Shown here piece after piece: positions 54,265-63,551 of a stretch of DNA of 64,000 nt. How positions within the stretch are numbered: position 1 is the stretch's first letter; each line of letters starts with the position of its first letter. The position numbers and the translations under genes are program-made. This DNA comes from Promethearchaeota archaeon (lineage in GTDB: Archaea; Asgardarchaeota; Lokiarchaeia; Sigyniarchaeales; SOKP01), in contig JAEOTR010000048.1 of NCBI GenBank assembly GCA_016839705.1, forward strand, positions 24,779 to 88,778. The letters run 5' to 3'. The notes beneath the pieces are model-generated. The model was given only the letters and a program-made list of their open reading frames with translations. It ran no database searches and was not told the DNA's origin.

Positions 54265-54554
54265 GAAAATCATCTAATTATTTAATCTTTAGAAGAAAAA
54301 TAATTCACGTAATCAATACTTTTTTTTTCTTTATATCATCTTAAAAAATTTCATCAAATGGCTGAAAAGTTTCTTCTAATAATGGTAATTATAAATTTAT
54401 TCTAAGATAAGAATAGGTTTTAGATAATATTTTTATACTTGTTCACTCTACTCATTTTCCAATTCTAAAACTTAAATTATTTTTTTTGAACAAAACTGGA
54501 AAGATTTATCAGAGTGTTTTAAGATCATTTTGATATAGAAACTCGAGAATAAAA

Positions 54555-55592
54555 ATGGGAACTTTAGATTTATTACTAGGATTATTCTTTTCATCAGAAG
54601 ACAGTATTATATATGAAAAGATTAAACTATCTAAAAAAATATCACAAACAAATAAACAACACATAAAGCAATTACCTTTGCGGTTTCTTGGACCTTTATT
54701 CATGACGTTAGCTTATGATGCTGAAAAAAAATGGAATATTAATTTTATTGAATCGACATTATCATCAAATCAGGAATATATTGTTGAAGAAACTTTTATG
54801 CAATCATTCATATGTCTTAATTCTTCAGTTGATGAAGGAGATAATATGACTTATCTCTTTGCGTTTATTGGATCTCCATATACAGAAGATCCTAAAATGA
54901 TATATGAAAAAATGAGTAAATATATTCATCAAAGTATCATTCAAGGAAGATTTGTAGCCCAAAAGACTTATGGGGTTGCGTTTAATTATGATAAATTCGT
55001 AAATGGAGAGTTAAAAAGAGGTGTAAAATTGATAAATCACTCATTAGGATCTCCAAGAAAGATGCACTGGGAAGAAAAAAAAAAATATTATTCAGTAGGA
55101 TTAATAGAGAGAAAAAAAATGGGAGATTATGTTGAATCTAACTTATATACATTTGATACTGATGATCCATTAAGAACAAGGTCTTTAAACGCTATTCCTT
55201 CCTACTATTTGATGGCAATATTACCTAATTACTTTGAAACTCGTATAGTTGAAACCTTAAAGCTATTTGAAAAAACAGAAATTTATCCTAACATTAGAAC
55301 GATAAAATTAAGTAACTCTAATAGTGAGGTTTTATATATAGAAGAATTTTTAATTGAGAATCAAATCAGAAAGAGCTATGGTTTAATACTAATTTCAACA
55401 AATGAAGAATTCTCAGAAAGTTATGATATTTCATTTTTTAAGAAAAAATTAAGGCTCCTTTTAGGTAAGAAGAAGAATTTTGAAGAAACTGTCATTGAAA
55501 TAAATTCAAGAATTAACCCGTTCTATAAATGGAGTACTAATTCTGAAGAAACACTTAGAAATATTATAGAATTACTCGATAGCAAAAATTAA
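54555..55592 (+). CDS. Hypothetical protein (receptor-linked cluster, gene 1)
   Basis: 345 residues not assigned to a family. It reads as alpha/beta: RFLGPLFMTLAYDAEKKWNI, YLFAFIGSPYTEDPKMIYEK, RKSYGLILISTNEEFSESYD. The last of these has a mild longin-like strand pattern, but that is a guess. No membrane span or signal. The gene lies downstream of the receptor and directly before a second unknown gene (26 bp), with which it is likely co-transcribed. The start is the ATG at 54555. Confidence 0.65.
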   Translation: MGTLDLLLGLFFSSEDSIIYEKIKLSKKISQTNKQHIKQLPLRFLGPLFMTLAYDAEKKWNINFIESTLSSNQEYIVEETFMQSFICLNSSVDEGDNMTYLFAFIGSPYTEDPKMIYEKMSKYIHQSIIQGRFVAQKTYGVAFNYDKFVNGELKRGVKLINHSLGSPRKMHWEEKKKYYSVGLIERKKMGDYVESNLYTFDTDDPLRTRSLNAIPSYYLMAILPNYFETRIVETLKLFEKTEIYPNIRTIKLSNSNSEVLYIEEFLIENQIRKSYGLILISTNEEFSESYDISFFKKKLRLLLGKKKNFEETVIEINSRINPFYKWSTNSEETLRNIIELLDSKN

Positions 55593-55618
55593 GATAACAG
55601 GGAAATGAGGTAAGTTTT

Positions 55619-56620
55619 TTGGAAAAGATCGAATTCAAGCAATTGTTTAAGATTGAAAAAGAAAGATTATTATGGAATTACCAGAGAATAAATCGTATGT
55701 TTAAAAATTTAGAACCTACAGAGATCATAGCTAAATTCTTAATAAATCAATCAGTAGAATTTTCCCCCAATAGAATGATAGATATACTCAATTATTACTC
55801 ACCTAAAATTAGGAAAGATAAAACATTATTAGATTTTGCATTTGAATGGGTTCGAGCGAATAGAATTCGATTTGATTATAAGAAATTTATAAATTTAGGG
55901 ACATATGAAGACCAAAATAGTGCCATCGATGATTCCATTTTTCTTTTCTTTTTAGATTATGATAATTATATTAGAGAATGCTTAATAGAAAATATAAGTG
56001 AACTTGAAATTTGCGCGTTATATGAAATATTCTTTAATCCTAATCAAGTAGATTCTACAAATATGGACGCTTTCTTGAAAAATAAGGAGTTAAAAGTACA
56101 CACAATTTTTAAAGGAAAAGAAAAAGTAAATACTAGTATCTTTACATTACGAGAGGGTTTATCAGCGATGATCAAGAAAGATTATAATGAATTACACTCA
56201 TCAAAAGTCAAAATAAAAAGTGATCAGCAAAAATCAGGCAATGAAGTTTTATCAACAATAACAGAGTTCGATGGGACAATGTTAGAAAGATTGGTTAAAT
56301 CATACTGCTTTAACAAACGGAAAATAGTTGATAGGGAACTTGAAAACTCAATTTCTAGGTTTTTATCTTCTTTTTTCAAATTTGGCCAATTTTATAAATA
56401 TGAAGATTTTAAAGATAAATTGATTCAAAATTTAACAGATAGTTTATATTCTGGATTAACAGAAAATCATAAGTTTATTTCATTAGATATTCTCAATTCT
56501 GATAATTTATTTAATTTTGAAAAAACTGTAGAAACACAAAAATTAGATGGTTTGGCTTGGATTAAGGATTTAATCCCAATTTTAAAAGAATTTGCTGTAA
56601 AATTCATTGATAGGTTATAA
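55619..56620 (+). CDS. Hypothetical helical protein (receptor-linked cluster, gene 2)
   Basis: 333 residues from a TTG at 55619, supported by GAGGT 8 nt upstream (GAGG at 55607-55610). It is mostly helical and soluble: ERLLWNYQRINRMFKNLEPT, LRKDKTLL-like stretches and FGQFYKYEDFKDKLIQNLTD. No known motif. It follows gene 1 by 26 bp in the same direction, so they form a pair. Function unknown; a partner of gene 1 is likely. Confidence 0.6.
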   Translation: MEKIEFKQLFKIEKERLLWNYQRINRMFKNLEPTEIIAKFLINQSVEFSPNRMIDILNYYSPKIRKDKTLLDFAFEWVRANRIRFDYKKFINLGTYEDQNSAIDDSIFLFFLDYDNYIRECLIENISELEICALYEIFFNPNQVDSTNMDAFLKNKELKVHTIFKGKEKVNTSIFTLREGLSAMIKKDYNELHSSKVKIKSDQQKSGNEVLSTITEFDGTMLERLVKSYCFNKRKIVDRELENSISRFLSSFFKFGQFYKYEDFKDKLIQNLTDSLYSGLTENHKFISLDILNSDNLFNFEKTVETQKLDGLAWIKDLIPILKEFAVKFIDRL

Positions 56621-56648
56621 ATCTTATTTCTACTTCTGTTGTGAAGTC

Positions 56649-56808
56649 TTATTGAGATTTTTCTATCATTACAAATAAGTGATAACTTTCTCCGAATTTG
56701 GGAGGATTCTTGTGCCAATTTTGACTAATGATTTTATACCCAACATGCTGAACCATTTTTAAATAAGTTGCTTTGTCAGATTTTTCCTCATTAATTAAAG
56801 AAATTCCT
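56649..56808 (-). pseudogene. Possible methyltransferase C-terminal remnant
   Basis: Directly behind the deacetylase stop, in another frame on the same strand, the sequence reads YLKMVQHVGYKIISQNWHKN then PPKFGESYHLFVMIEKSQ. That ending (G-Y/F-K-I ... H-x-F-V-x2-E-K) resembles the last strands of class I SAM methyltransferases. There is no start codon of its own outside the deacetylase gene. This is a weak family guess. Confidence 0.35.
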
Positions 56809-57579
56809 TTATTTAAATCCTTGACAGAATGAATCCACATTTTTAGGTAATACTTCATGGTTGTACCCTCCCTCCAGCAAAGCAAATCGTCTACCTTTAC
56901 TTAATTTTTCGGAATATTTTTTCATTAAGCTACCTAATTCATGATAATCTTCAGGATATAATTTATTACCCCAGTCTTCGATTCCTTCATCAAATCCTGC
57001 ACTAGCAACAAAAATATCAATATCTTTTAAATTTTGCATAAATTTTTCCACTTCTTTAATGTAATTGACATTCCCACTTGAGCTTGGATTTAATATTTTT
57101 ACTTTAAATCCATCGTTCCTATTTTTGAGAATGTTCAATGTCCCGTCACCAGTATGAAGATCAAAATCTAACACAAAAGCAGTGGCAATTTTTCCTTCTG
57201 AATATAATTTCAGTAAGCTTATACTTATATTGTTGAAATAACAAAATCCCCAGCATGAATCTGCTGAAGCATGGTGCCCTGGAGGACGAACTACGGCAAA
57301 GGTTGGATTTTCGTTATAACCTTCTTCAGCAGCTAAAATTGAACCCCCTGCAGCTAAAGATGCTAACTCAAACAATAGTGGTTCTCTCTTAATATAGTTA
57401 AAATGCCTTTCCGAATGAGCTCGTAGTATATCTTCTTTCTTCGCAGGCTTGGGTTTTATAAATTCATATTCTTTTCTTTTGGATAATAAATTAACAATTC
57501 CCTCTAAACGACCTGGTTCAGCCGCAGGATCCCTTGCATAATCTGAATTAAAATACCGTTCATGAAATACAATCTTCAT
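56809..57579 (-). CDS. Histone deacetylase/acetylpolyamine amidohydrolase family protein
   Basis: 256 residues. The catalytic set is complete: PPGHHASAD (H102-H103), zinc ligands D140 and H142 in LDFDLHTGDG, D197 in ASAGFDEGIED, and GGYNHE at the end. It removes acetyl groups from lysines, polyamines or small amides; a protein target is not proven. It is short (family members often exceed 300) because it lacks N-terminal extensions. It lies 2 bp downstream of the threonine dehydrogenase-like gene, so it is in the same operon. A disabled copy of its C-terminal part lies at 53778-54130. Confidence 0.9.
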   Translation of the reverse strand: MKIVFHERYFNSDYARDPAAEPGRLEGIVNLLSKRKEYEFIKPKPAKKEDILRAHSERHFNYIKREPLLFELASLAAGGSILAAEEGYNENPTFAVVRPPGHHASADSCWGFCYFNNISISLLKLYSEGKIATAFVLDFDLHTGDGTLNILKNRNDGFKVKILNPSSSGNVNYIKEVEKFMQNLKDIDIFVASAGFDEGIEDWGNKLYPEDYHELGSLMKKYSEKLSKGRRFALLEGGYNHEVLPKNVDSFCQGFK

Positions 57580-57581
57580 CT

Positions 57582-58526
57582 TTACAATCTCTTACTTAAT
57601 TTTTCAATCATGTCTTTTGTCATCATTTCGAGATCATAGTGAGGATTCCAACCCCAATCTTCTCTTGCGAAGGAATCATCAATTGTTTTCGGCCAAGAAT
57701 TTGCTATTTCTTGCCTAAAATCTGGTTTAAATTTAATTTTAAAATCCGGTATATGTTTTTTTATCTCAGCAGCTAATTCTCCTACAGAAAAACTCATGCT
57801 AGTAACATTATATACACGTCGCCTTAATTTTTTAGGGTCTGCTTCCAAAAGATCTATCATACATTTAATGCAATCATCTACATACATCATTGGTAAAATA
57901 GTATTTTCATCTAGAAAAGAAGTATATTCTTTTTCTCGAATGGCACCATAGAAGATTTCTACTGCGTAATCCGTGGTCCCCCCTTCTGGATAAGTCTTGC
58001 TACTAATTATTCCAGGAAGTCTCATAGACCTAGTATCAAGAGAATAATTTTTGTAATAATATTTTGCCAAGAGTTCACCTGTTACTTTTGTTATACCATA
58101 CATAGTCGTAGGAGATAAAATTGTTTCATTTGGTGTATTGGTTTGAGGTGTAGTGGGACCAAAGGCAGCAATAGAACTTGGCCAAATAATACTATCTATA
58201 TTATTCTCCTTACTTACTTCTAATACATTTATAAGGCCGTTTAAATTTACATCCCAGGCTTTTAATGGTGATTTCTCTCCACTTGCAGAGAGAATAGAAG
58301 CCATATTAAATATTGTATCTATATTAAAATCGCTAATACATTTAGATAAAGCTTCTTTATTTAAGATGTCGAGTTGTACAAACGGTGTAGAGTTAATGGC
58401 GTTTTCATGTGTGGGTATTTTTATGTCAGATGTAACTACATTCTCTTTACCGTACCTTGTTCTTAACTCTGGTACAATTTCAGAACCGAGTTGACCCGCT
58501 GAACCTATTACTAGAATCCTTCTCAT
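57582..58526 (-). CDS. L-threonine 3-dehydrogenase, epimerase-like
   Basis: 314 residues of the extended SDR fold: nucleotide-binding RILVIGSAGQLGSEI, the catalytic YxxxK in TMYGITKVTGELLA, IIWPSSIAAFGPTTPQTNTP and MRLPGIISSKTYPEGGTTDY, which is characteristic of the short-chain TDH group. It oxidises L-threonine to 2-amino-3-ketobutyrate with NAD+. The next gene on the other strand (58711) is KBL, which uses that product. It could also be another nucleotide-sugar epimerase, but the TTPQT and GGTTDYAVEIF motifs favour TDH. Confidence 0.88.
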   Translation of the reverse strand: MRRILVIGSAGQLGSEIVPELRTRYGKENVVTSDIKIPTHENAINSTPFVQLDILNKEALSKCISDFNIDTIFNMASILSASGEKSPLKAWDVNLNGLINVLEVSKENNIDSIIWPSSIAAFGPTTPQTNTPNETILSPTTMYGITKVTGELLAKYYYKNYSLDTRSMRLPGIISSKTYPEGGTTDYAVEIFYGAIREKEYTSFLDENTILPMMYVDDCIKCMIDLLEADPKKLRRRVYNVTSMSFSVGELAAEIKKHIPDFKIKFKPDFRQEIANSWPKTIDDSFAREDWGWNPHYDLEMMTKDMIEKLSKRL

Positions 58527-58710
58527 TGTTTTTATTCGTAAGTTGATGTATATCTAGTATAGTTCTTAATTTACTTAATTAAAAAAGGTTTATCTAGCAT
58601 ATTCCCATTTTTTGCCCCCTTCTGTCATTATAGGAAAAACTAATATATTTATGTAGATACCTTTAAAATATCAATTTTCTCATTATTAAAAAGTTTAAAG
58701 TGATGATTTA

Positions 58711-59898
58711 ATGAAAAGAGATCCAGAAGCTTTTCTCAAGGAAGAAATGAATGAATTAAGAAATAACAACCTTGAATGGATTATTCGATATCTTGAGCAA
58801 GGATCAAAACCCCATTCTGTTGTTGATGGAAAAGAAGTGCTAATGCTTAACACCAATAATTATCTTGGGTTAGCTACACATCCAAAAATAATTCAGGCTG
58901 CAATTGATGCAACAAAAAAATATGGTGCTGGAGCGGGAGCTGTACCCGTTATAGCAGGTTCCTTTGATTTAACAAAAGAATTCCAAGAAAAATTTGCTAA
59001 GTTCAAAGAAGTAGAAGCCTCAATTTTATGTCAAACAGGTTTTGCGGTCAATTCGGGACTAATACCTATGTTAGTTGGAAAACAAGATGTTGTTGTTTCT
59101 GATGAATTAAATCATGGTTCCATTATTGATGGAGTAAGATTATCAGGTGCAAACCGTGTTATCTATAAACATAACGATGTTGGAGATTTAGAAAGACAGT
59201 TAAAAGAAGTTGAAAAGAACACTCCCAGAAGAATTTGTATAATAACTGATGGTGTTTTCTCAATGGATGGGGATATGGCACCCTTACCGGGTATTGCAAA
59301 AGTAGCCGAAGATTTCGGAGCTATGATTTTTGTGGATGATTGCCATGGGGAAGGCGTGTTAGGGAGAGGTAGAGGAATTGTTGCTCATTTTAATTTACAA
59401 GGAAAAGTACATGTTGAGGGAGGATCAATGAGTAAAGGATTCGGGGTTTTTGGGGGAACTGTAGCTGGTTCACGAGATTTAATTGAATTTTGTGCAAATA
59501 AAAGTAGAACATATTTATTAAGTACTGCACACCCTCCCGGAGTCGTTGCTGCTTGCATTGCTTCTATAGACGTCGTTGAGAATGAACCAGAACATGTTGA
59601 GAGAGTTTGGGAAAATACAAACTATTTCAAGAAAGAGGTTCAAAGTATGGGCTATAATACTGGCAATTCTCAAACTCCAATAATCCCTCTAATTATTGGA
59701 GATCCAGGGAAAGCTCAAGAGCTTGCTCGAATCTTATTTGAGCAAGAAAACATATATGGCACACCAATTGTATTTCCAATGGTTGCTCGAGAATTGTCTC
59801 GAATAAGAGTTCAGATGAACGCTTTACTCACAAAAGACGACTTAAACATGGCATTAAGCGCTATAGAAAAAGTTGGTAAAAAATTAAAGGTAATTTAA
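58711..59898 (+). CDS. kbl: 2-amino-3-ketobutyrate coenzyme A ligase (glycine C-acetyltransferase)
   Basis: 395 residues, alpha-oxoamine synthase family with PLP. Conserved motifs: NTNNYLGLATHPKIIQAAID, GAGAGAVPVIAGSFDLTKEF, SDELNHGSIIDGVRLS, DDCHGEGVLGRGRG, GGSMSKGFGVFGG (PLP lysine near 243), RIRVQMNALLTKDDL. It splits 2-amino-3-ketobutyrate with CoA to glycine and acetyl-CoA. It is divergent from TDH by 184 bp, so the two enzymes of the threonine pathway share one promoter region. The closely related family also includes BioF; the neighbouring TDH supports the KBL role. Confidence 0.92.
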   Translation: MKRDPEAFLKEEMNELRNNNLEWIIRYLEQGSKPHSVVDGKEVLMLNTNNYLGLATHPKIIQAAIDATKKYGAGAGAVPVIAGSFDLTKEFQEKFAKFKEVEASILCQTGFAVNSGLIPMLVGKQDVVVSDELNHGSIIDGVRLSGANRVIYKHNDVGDLERQLKEVEKNTPRRICIITDGVFSMDGDMAPLPGIAKVAEDFGAMIFVDDCHGEGVLGRGRGIVAHFNLQGKVHVEGGSMSKGFGVFGGTVAGSRDLIEFCANKSRTYLLSTAHPPGVVAACIASIDVVENEPEHVERVWENTNYFKKEVQSMGYNTGNSQTPIIPLIIGDPGKAQELARILFEQENIYGTPIVFPMVARELSRIRVQMNALLTKDDLNMALSAIEKVGKKLKVI

Positions 59899-59945
59899 GG
59901 ATTAATTATAAGAAAAAAAAGATTTAGGATTTCAAATTATATCGT

Positions 59946-60329
59946 TTAGGATATATAAATAATTTGAAATGAAGCTCCTAATACCAATAGCGCTATAACT
60001 CCTATAGCTGAAGCAATAATCATTCCTGTTCTAGCTTCTTTTGAAAGTCTTTGGTCAGTAATTGCTCCTAAAAAAGTAGACAATGAAAAAAAAGTTATTC
60101 CTATATTCCGAAGAAGTACTGAACTTGTTGTAAGATTATTTATTAGTGTTACATAATCTTCGTAACCTGGATCTCCCCAATCAACACTCGGAATAAAACT
60201 GGTAATACTCAGTAAAATGGCCCCAACTATTATTAAAAGTACAAAGATTAAAAAGATAATTACATATCCTTTCTTTAAATTAGATTTACCCATCGATTCT
60301 CTTGATTCTAAATTGGAAATAAATCTCAC
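59946..60329 (-). CDS. Small three-span membrane protein
   Basis: 127 residues, with an alternative start at ATG 60293 (MGKSNLKKG...), which removes twelve. Spans at about 21-43, 73-92 and 100-123, with a short outer loop (SFIPSVDWGDPGYEDYVTLI). No family was recognised. Between KBL (convergent) and a KBL relic. It could be part of a small membrane complex, but nothing shows it. Confidence 0.6.
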   Translation of the reverse strand: MRFISNLESRESMGKSNLKKGYVIIFLIFVLLIIVGAILLSITSFIPSVDWGDPGYEDYVTLINNLTTSSVLLRNIGITFFSLSTFLGAITDQRLSKEARTGMIIASAIGVIALLVLGASFQIIYIS

Positions 60330-60665
60330 CTTTGCTTTGGTAAGTAAGACTTAAGTAATAACAGAATATTTAAGTTTTTACATTTTAGTAGAATGATAAG
60401 GTAGGATTTAATGAAGGAATTAAACAAATTTAAGGTATAAAGATTTTCAACTTTCATTATCAGAAATTTATTTTTTAAAACCCTAAATTATGAGAATTCT
60501 TTAAGGTTTTATCGCTAGAGAAGTTTCGAGAAATAGAGTGCAGATGAATGTATTGTTAATAAAAGAAGATTTAAATATGTAATGATTATTGTTTTTCCAT
60601 CAACGGCAATGTTAGAACTGAAAAAGAAAATGTTTGGTGAAGAATAATAAATTATTTGTTTTTCA
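60330..60665. other. 336-bp gap with a KBL relic
   Basis: AT-rich, mostly non-coding; it contains the KBL fragment at 60514-60582, described separately. No promoter with good match or RNA gene was seen. Confidence 0.45.
60514..60582 (+). pseudogene. C-terminal fragment of a KBL gene
   Basis: Reads AREVSRNRVQMNVLLIKEDL-NM then TAA, while intact KBL has ARELSRIRVQMNALLTKDDL-NMALS. Only these 22 codons remain, in the same orientation, about 0.6 kb downstream of the complete gene. A partial tandem duplication that has decayed is the simplest origin. Confidence 0.8.
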
Positions 60666-61250
60666 TTATAAGGGTTTTGCCAAAATTGCTTTAACTCGTA
60701 ATTTATCAAATAAACTGGTCGTTGCTGGTTTAATTAGGCACACGGTGTCTGCACCACGTCCAGTACCACCTATACAAATAATATCTTGTTCAATATCTTC
60801 TATTAGACCAGCATCCACCGCCATGATTGCAATTTCCATACAAACTTTAGTGCCTTGGCTAAAAATAGTCCTAAAATATTTAGCCATTAATTCTACAGGC
60901 CCCCATTGCTTCAAAGCGATTCTAAAACTCCTTTCTGTACCAGCAAAAGCATGAGTTCCAATTAGAAATTTAATACCTTTACTCTTAAGAGCAGTGATTT
61001 TATCTTCAGGAAATTCCTGTCTTTTGTCTGGTCCCATGAAATAATACGAATGAGTAACAACCACAAGATTATAAATTGTTGGATCAAAAATTTCGGTAGA
61101 TTTCTCAGCAGTGGTACCAGTGGTACTTGCCATAATAATATCTTTGATGCCAAACTGATCAGCATATTTTTTAGCAATTTCTAACGCTTTGTCAGTATTG
61201 TGAGGGCCACCCCTCTCAAAATAAGTCACTTCTAAATTTAAATCTCCCAT
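60666..61250 (-). CDS. Pyruvate kinase C-terminal-domain-like protein
   Basis: 194 residues that match the stand-alone pyruvate-kinase alpha/beta (PK_C-like) proteins of archaea: KDIIMASTTGTTAEKSTEIF, YNLVVVTHSYYFMGPDKRQE, LIGTHAFAGTERSFRI and CIGGTGRGADTVCLIKPATT. These lack the catalytic TIM barrel of pyruvate kinase and may bind a nucleotide or sugar phosphate as a regulator. Cytoplasmic. The start is the ATG at 61250 in the frame MGDLNLEVTYFERGG. No glycolysis gene is next to it. Confidence 0.8.
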   Translation of the reverse strand: MGDLNLEVTYFERGGPHNTDKALEIAKKYADQFGIKDIIMASTTGTTAEKSTEIFDPTIYNLVVVTHSYYFMGPDKRQEFPEDKITALKSKGIKFLIGTHAFAGTERSFRIALKQWGPVELMAKYFRTIFSQGTKVCMEIAIMAVDAGLIEDIEQDIICIGGTGRGADTVCLIKPATTSLFDKLRVKAILAKPL

Positions 61251-61401
61251 ATTATGTCAGACTTTTTTCGTATAATTTTTTTTATTATTAGTATAGAATA
61301 TATTTCCAAATTAATGAAACTTATTTGATAAAATTACACTAGGCAAATTTAAAAATTCATGATCTATAGTTAATTACAGGTTTCAATTAAAATAAAAAAA
61401 G

Positions 61402-61923
61402 ATGGAGAAAATGGGAAAAGGTAGTAATATTGTTGCGGTAATTGCTCTCATCATGAGTCTTGGGTTAGGAGGTTTTATTATATATGACAATTATATTGCG
61501 ATACCTTCTACATTACCAGCAGAAAATCAATGGTATGATCCATCTACATCTGCGTTGTACATGCCAGCAAGTGAAGCTTGGGGGACTATTTCTAGTATAT
61601 CTATAATTTTTGAGGTTTTTTCAGGACAAAATGTGTATTTTTCATTTATGGCTGAATTAAATTTTGATGATAGCTCGAATCCTGGAAGTTATATTGAAAT
61701 TCATTTTGAAGTAGATGGCATTTTCTGGTCTCAACCTCGAATGTATGTAAGCAGATATAATATTCCACCTGCTTCTGCTCATGGTTTACGCATGTCTGCA
61801 TCATTACAGCATTATAACTCAACCATGACTTCAGGAAATCATACTGTTACATTAGTATACAAGGGAGATAGTACCGCTGATTCAGTTAGATCTGGTTCTT
61901 TATTTGTCCAAACTTTTAATTAA
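61402..61923 (+). CDS. Membrane-anchored exported protein
   Basis: 173 residues. N-terminal span at about 8-27 (SNIVAVIALIMSLGLGGFII), no cleavage motif seen, so it is probably anchored by it. The outer part (about 35-173) is beta-rich (SIIFEVFSGQNVYFSFMAEL, NHTVTLVYKGD), like a small jelly-roll or Ig-type sandwich. No family was recognised. A second ATG at 61411 (MGKGSN) is possible. Function unknown; surface role is inferred. Confidence 0.65.
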   Translation: MEKMGKGSNIVAVIALIMSLGLGGFIIYDNYIAIPSTLPAENQWYDPSTSALYMPASEAWGTISSISIIFEVFSGQNVYFSFMAELNFDDSSNPGSYIEIHFEVDGIFWSQPRMYVSRYNIPPASAHGLRMSASLQHYNSTMTSGNHTVTLVYKGDSTADSVRSGSLFVQTFN

Positions 61924-62086
61924 TTTTTTCTATTCTTCATATTTTAAACCGGTTGTTCTAATTAGACGTGTATTATTAAGATCGAAGTTAGTATTAATAA
62001 GTATTAATATAGTTTTAAAAAGATAAAAATCTAAATACACATAATAGCAATTTATTGCAAATTTAAACACAAATACGGGATATAAT

Positions 62087-63496
62087 ATGAGTGAAAGAGA
62101 ATTAACTTTAAAAGAAAAAGTATTATTTGGGTTAAGCGCTTTCCCAGACCAGTTGACTTATCAGGCATTCACTATTTACGTTTTTACCTTTTACTTTGCA
62201 ATTGTAGGTCTTACAGTCCTTGAAATGTGGATTGGGTTCGTTTTATGGGGTTTGTGGAACATGTTCAATGACCCTCTTTTAGGAGCATTAAGTGAAAAAA
62301 CCAAGTATAAAGGAAAATTAGGAAAACGGAAATTCTATTTAATTATTTCATTTATTCCTTTATCATTAATGATGATTTTTCTCTATACAACACCCCCCAG
62401 CTTTGAATTCTTGTATTTTATTTTTATAATTTTTACATTTGAATTCTTTTATACAATGTTCTCAGTAAATACAAATGCAGTATTTCCCGAAATGTTTCCA
62501 ACAGAAGAGCAAAGAGGGCAGGTAAATGTTTTCATAAAAGCTTTTACCATGATTGGGATCATTTTAGCTTCATTGGTTCCAACATTTATTATTGATCCTC
62601 TAGTTCCTAATAAAGAAGATGCAATACCAGATACGTTTGAAGCAGCACAGATTCATCCGAATTACATTATAGCAGGTATAATTTTATGTGTTATAGTATT
62701 GGTTATGGCAATATTATTCGTTTTTTTTGCTGTCAAGGAGAAAGAAGAAGATCAATCAGATTTTCAAAAAAGACCAGGATTTTTTGAATCCTTGAAAATA
62801 ACCTTTTCTAATAAAACCTTTATTAAATTCACATTAGGGAATATGCTTATTTGGTATTGTTTTAATGTGTTATTAACTGTTTTTCCTCTGTTTTCCGTTG
62901 AGGTTCTCGGAAGAACTCAAGGATCTCTGCTCATTGGAATAACATTGATGTTGGCATTGTTATCTGCTACTTTCTTTCTGCCACTTCAAGAGTGGATCAG
63001 AAAAAAAGTAGGTACTCGGAAAGGGCTTATGATAGGTATGGGCATATGGATTATCACCTTGTTTCCTTTAGTTTTCCTCTCAAATAATGACATAAGCAGA
63101 ATACTTTCAATGGTAATTTTTGTTACTATAGGTTTTGGATTGTCAGCGGCATTATATTTTATCGATTTAATTCATGGAGACGTAATTGATCAAGACGCTC
63201 TTAATTTTGGAGTAAAAAGAGCTGCTAGTTATTATGGAGTAAATGCATTTATTCATCGATTTTCAATGATACTTGGTATTACAACAATTTACATAATATT
63301 CACAGGCACTGGATGGGAAGGATATTCTATTAATGTAGATCCTGCTTTAATAGATTTAGGTTTGAAATTAATAATGTTTGTCTTTCCCGCAATCGCACTT
63401 GTAGGATCGATCATTATGTTTAAACTTTATGATTTACACGGGGAAAAACTCGAAAACATGAGGAATGAATTGGAAAAGCATCCTGAATTAAAGTAA
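62087..63496 (+). CDS. MFS transporter of the GPH (MelB-like) family
   Basis: 469 residues, 12 membrane spans. N-terminal FGLSAFPDQLTYQAFTIYVF then GLWNMFNDPLLGALSEKTKY and KLGKRKFYLIISFIPLSLMM, the GPH signature of cation-coupled sugar transport (N-D-P-x2-G and RRxx-like KRKFY). FPTEEQRGQVNVF follows in the loop after span four. The C-terminal half repeats the topology. Substrates in this family are sugars, glucuronides or related compounds. It stands 56 bp before the uroporphyrinogen decarboxylase-like gene, so the pair may be linked. Confidence 0.88.
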   Translation: MSERELTLKEKVLFGLSAFPDQLTYQAFTIYVFTFYFAIVGLTVLEMWIGFVLWGLWNMFNDPLLGALSEKTKYKGKLGKRKFYLIISFIPLSLMMIFLYTTPPSFEFLYFIFIIFTFEFFYTMFSVNTNAVFPEMFPTEEQRGQVNVFIKAFTMIGIILASLVPTFIIDPLVPNKEDAIPDTFEAAQIHPNYIIAGIILCVIVLVMAILFVFFAVKEKEEDQSDFQKRPGFFESLKITFSNKTFIKFTLGNMLIWYCFNVLLTVFPLFSVEVLGRTQGSLLIGITLMLALLSATFFLPLQEWIRKKVGTRKGLMIGMGIWIITLFPLVFLSNNDISRILSMVIFVTIGFGLSAALYFIDLIHGDVIDQDALNFGVKRAASYYGVNAFIHRFSMILGITTIYIIFTGTGWEGYSINVDPALIDLGLKLIMFVFPAIALVGSIIMFKLYDLHGEKLENMRNELEKHPELK

Positions 63497-63551
63497 AAAT
63501 AATTAATTTCATTTTTATTTTTTATTTTGAAATATATTTTTTTGTAGGGAT

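Larger units (their letters stand above)
53743..54554. other. 812-bp region of gene relics
   Basis: Contains the degraded histone-deacetylase and DUF362 fragments described separately (53778-54264), then 290 bp of AT-rich sequence with T-runs (54320-54330) and no supported gene up to the ATG at 54555. Confidence 0.6.
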
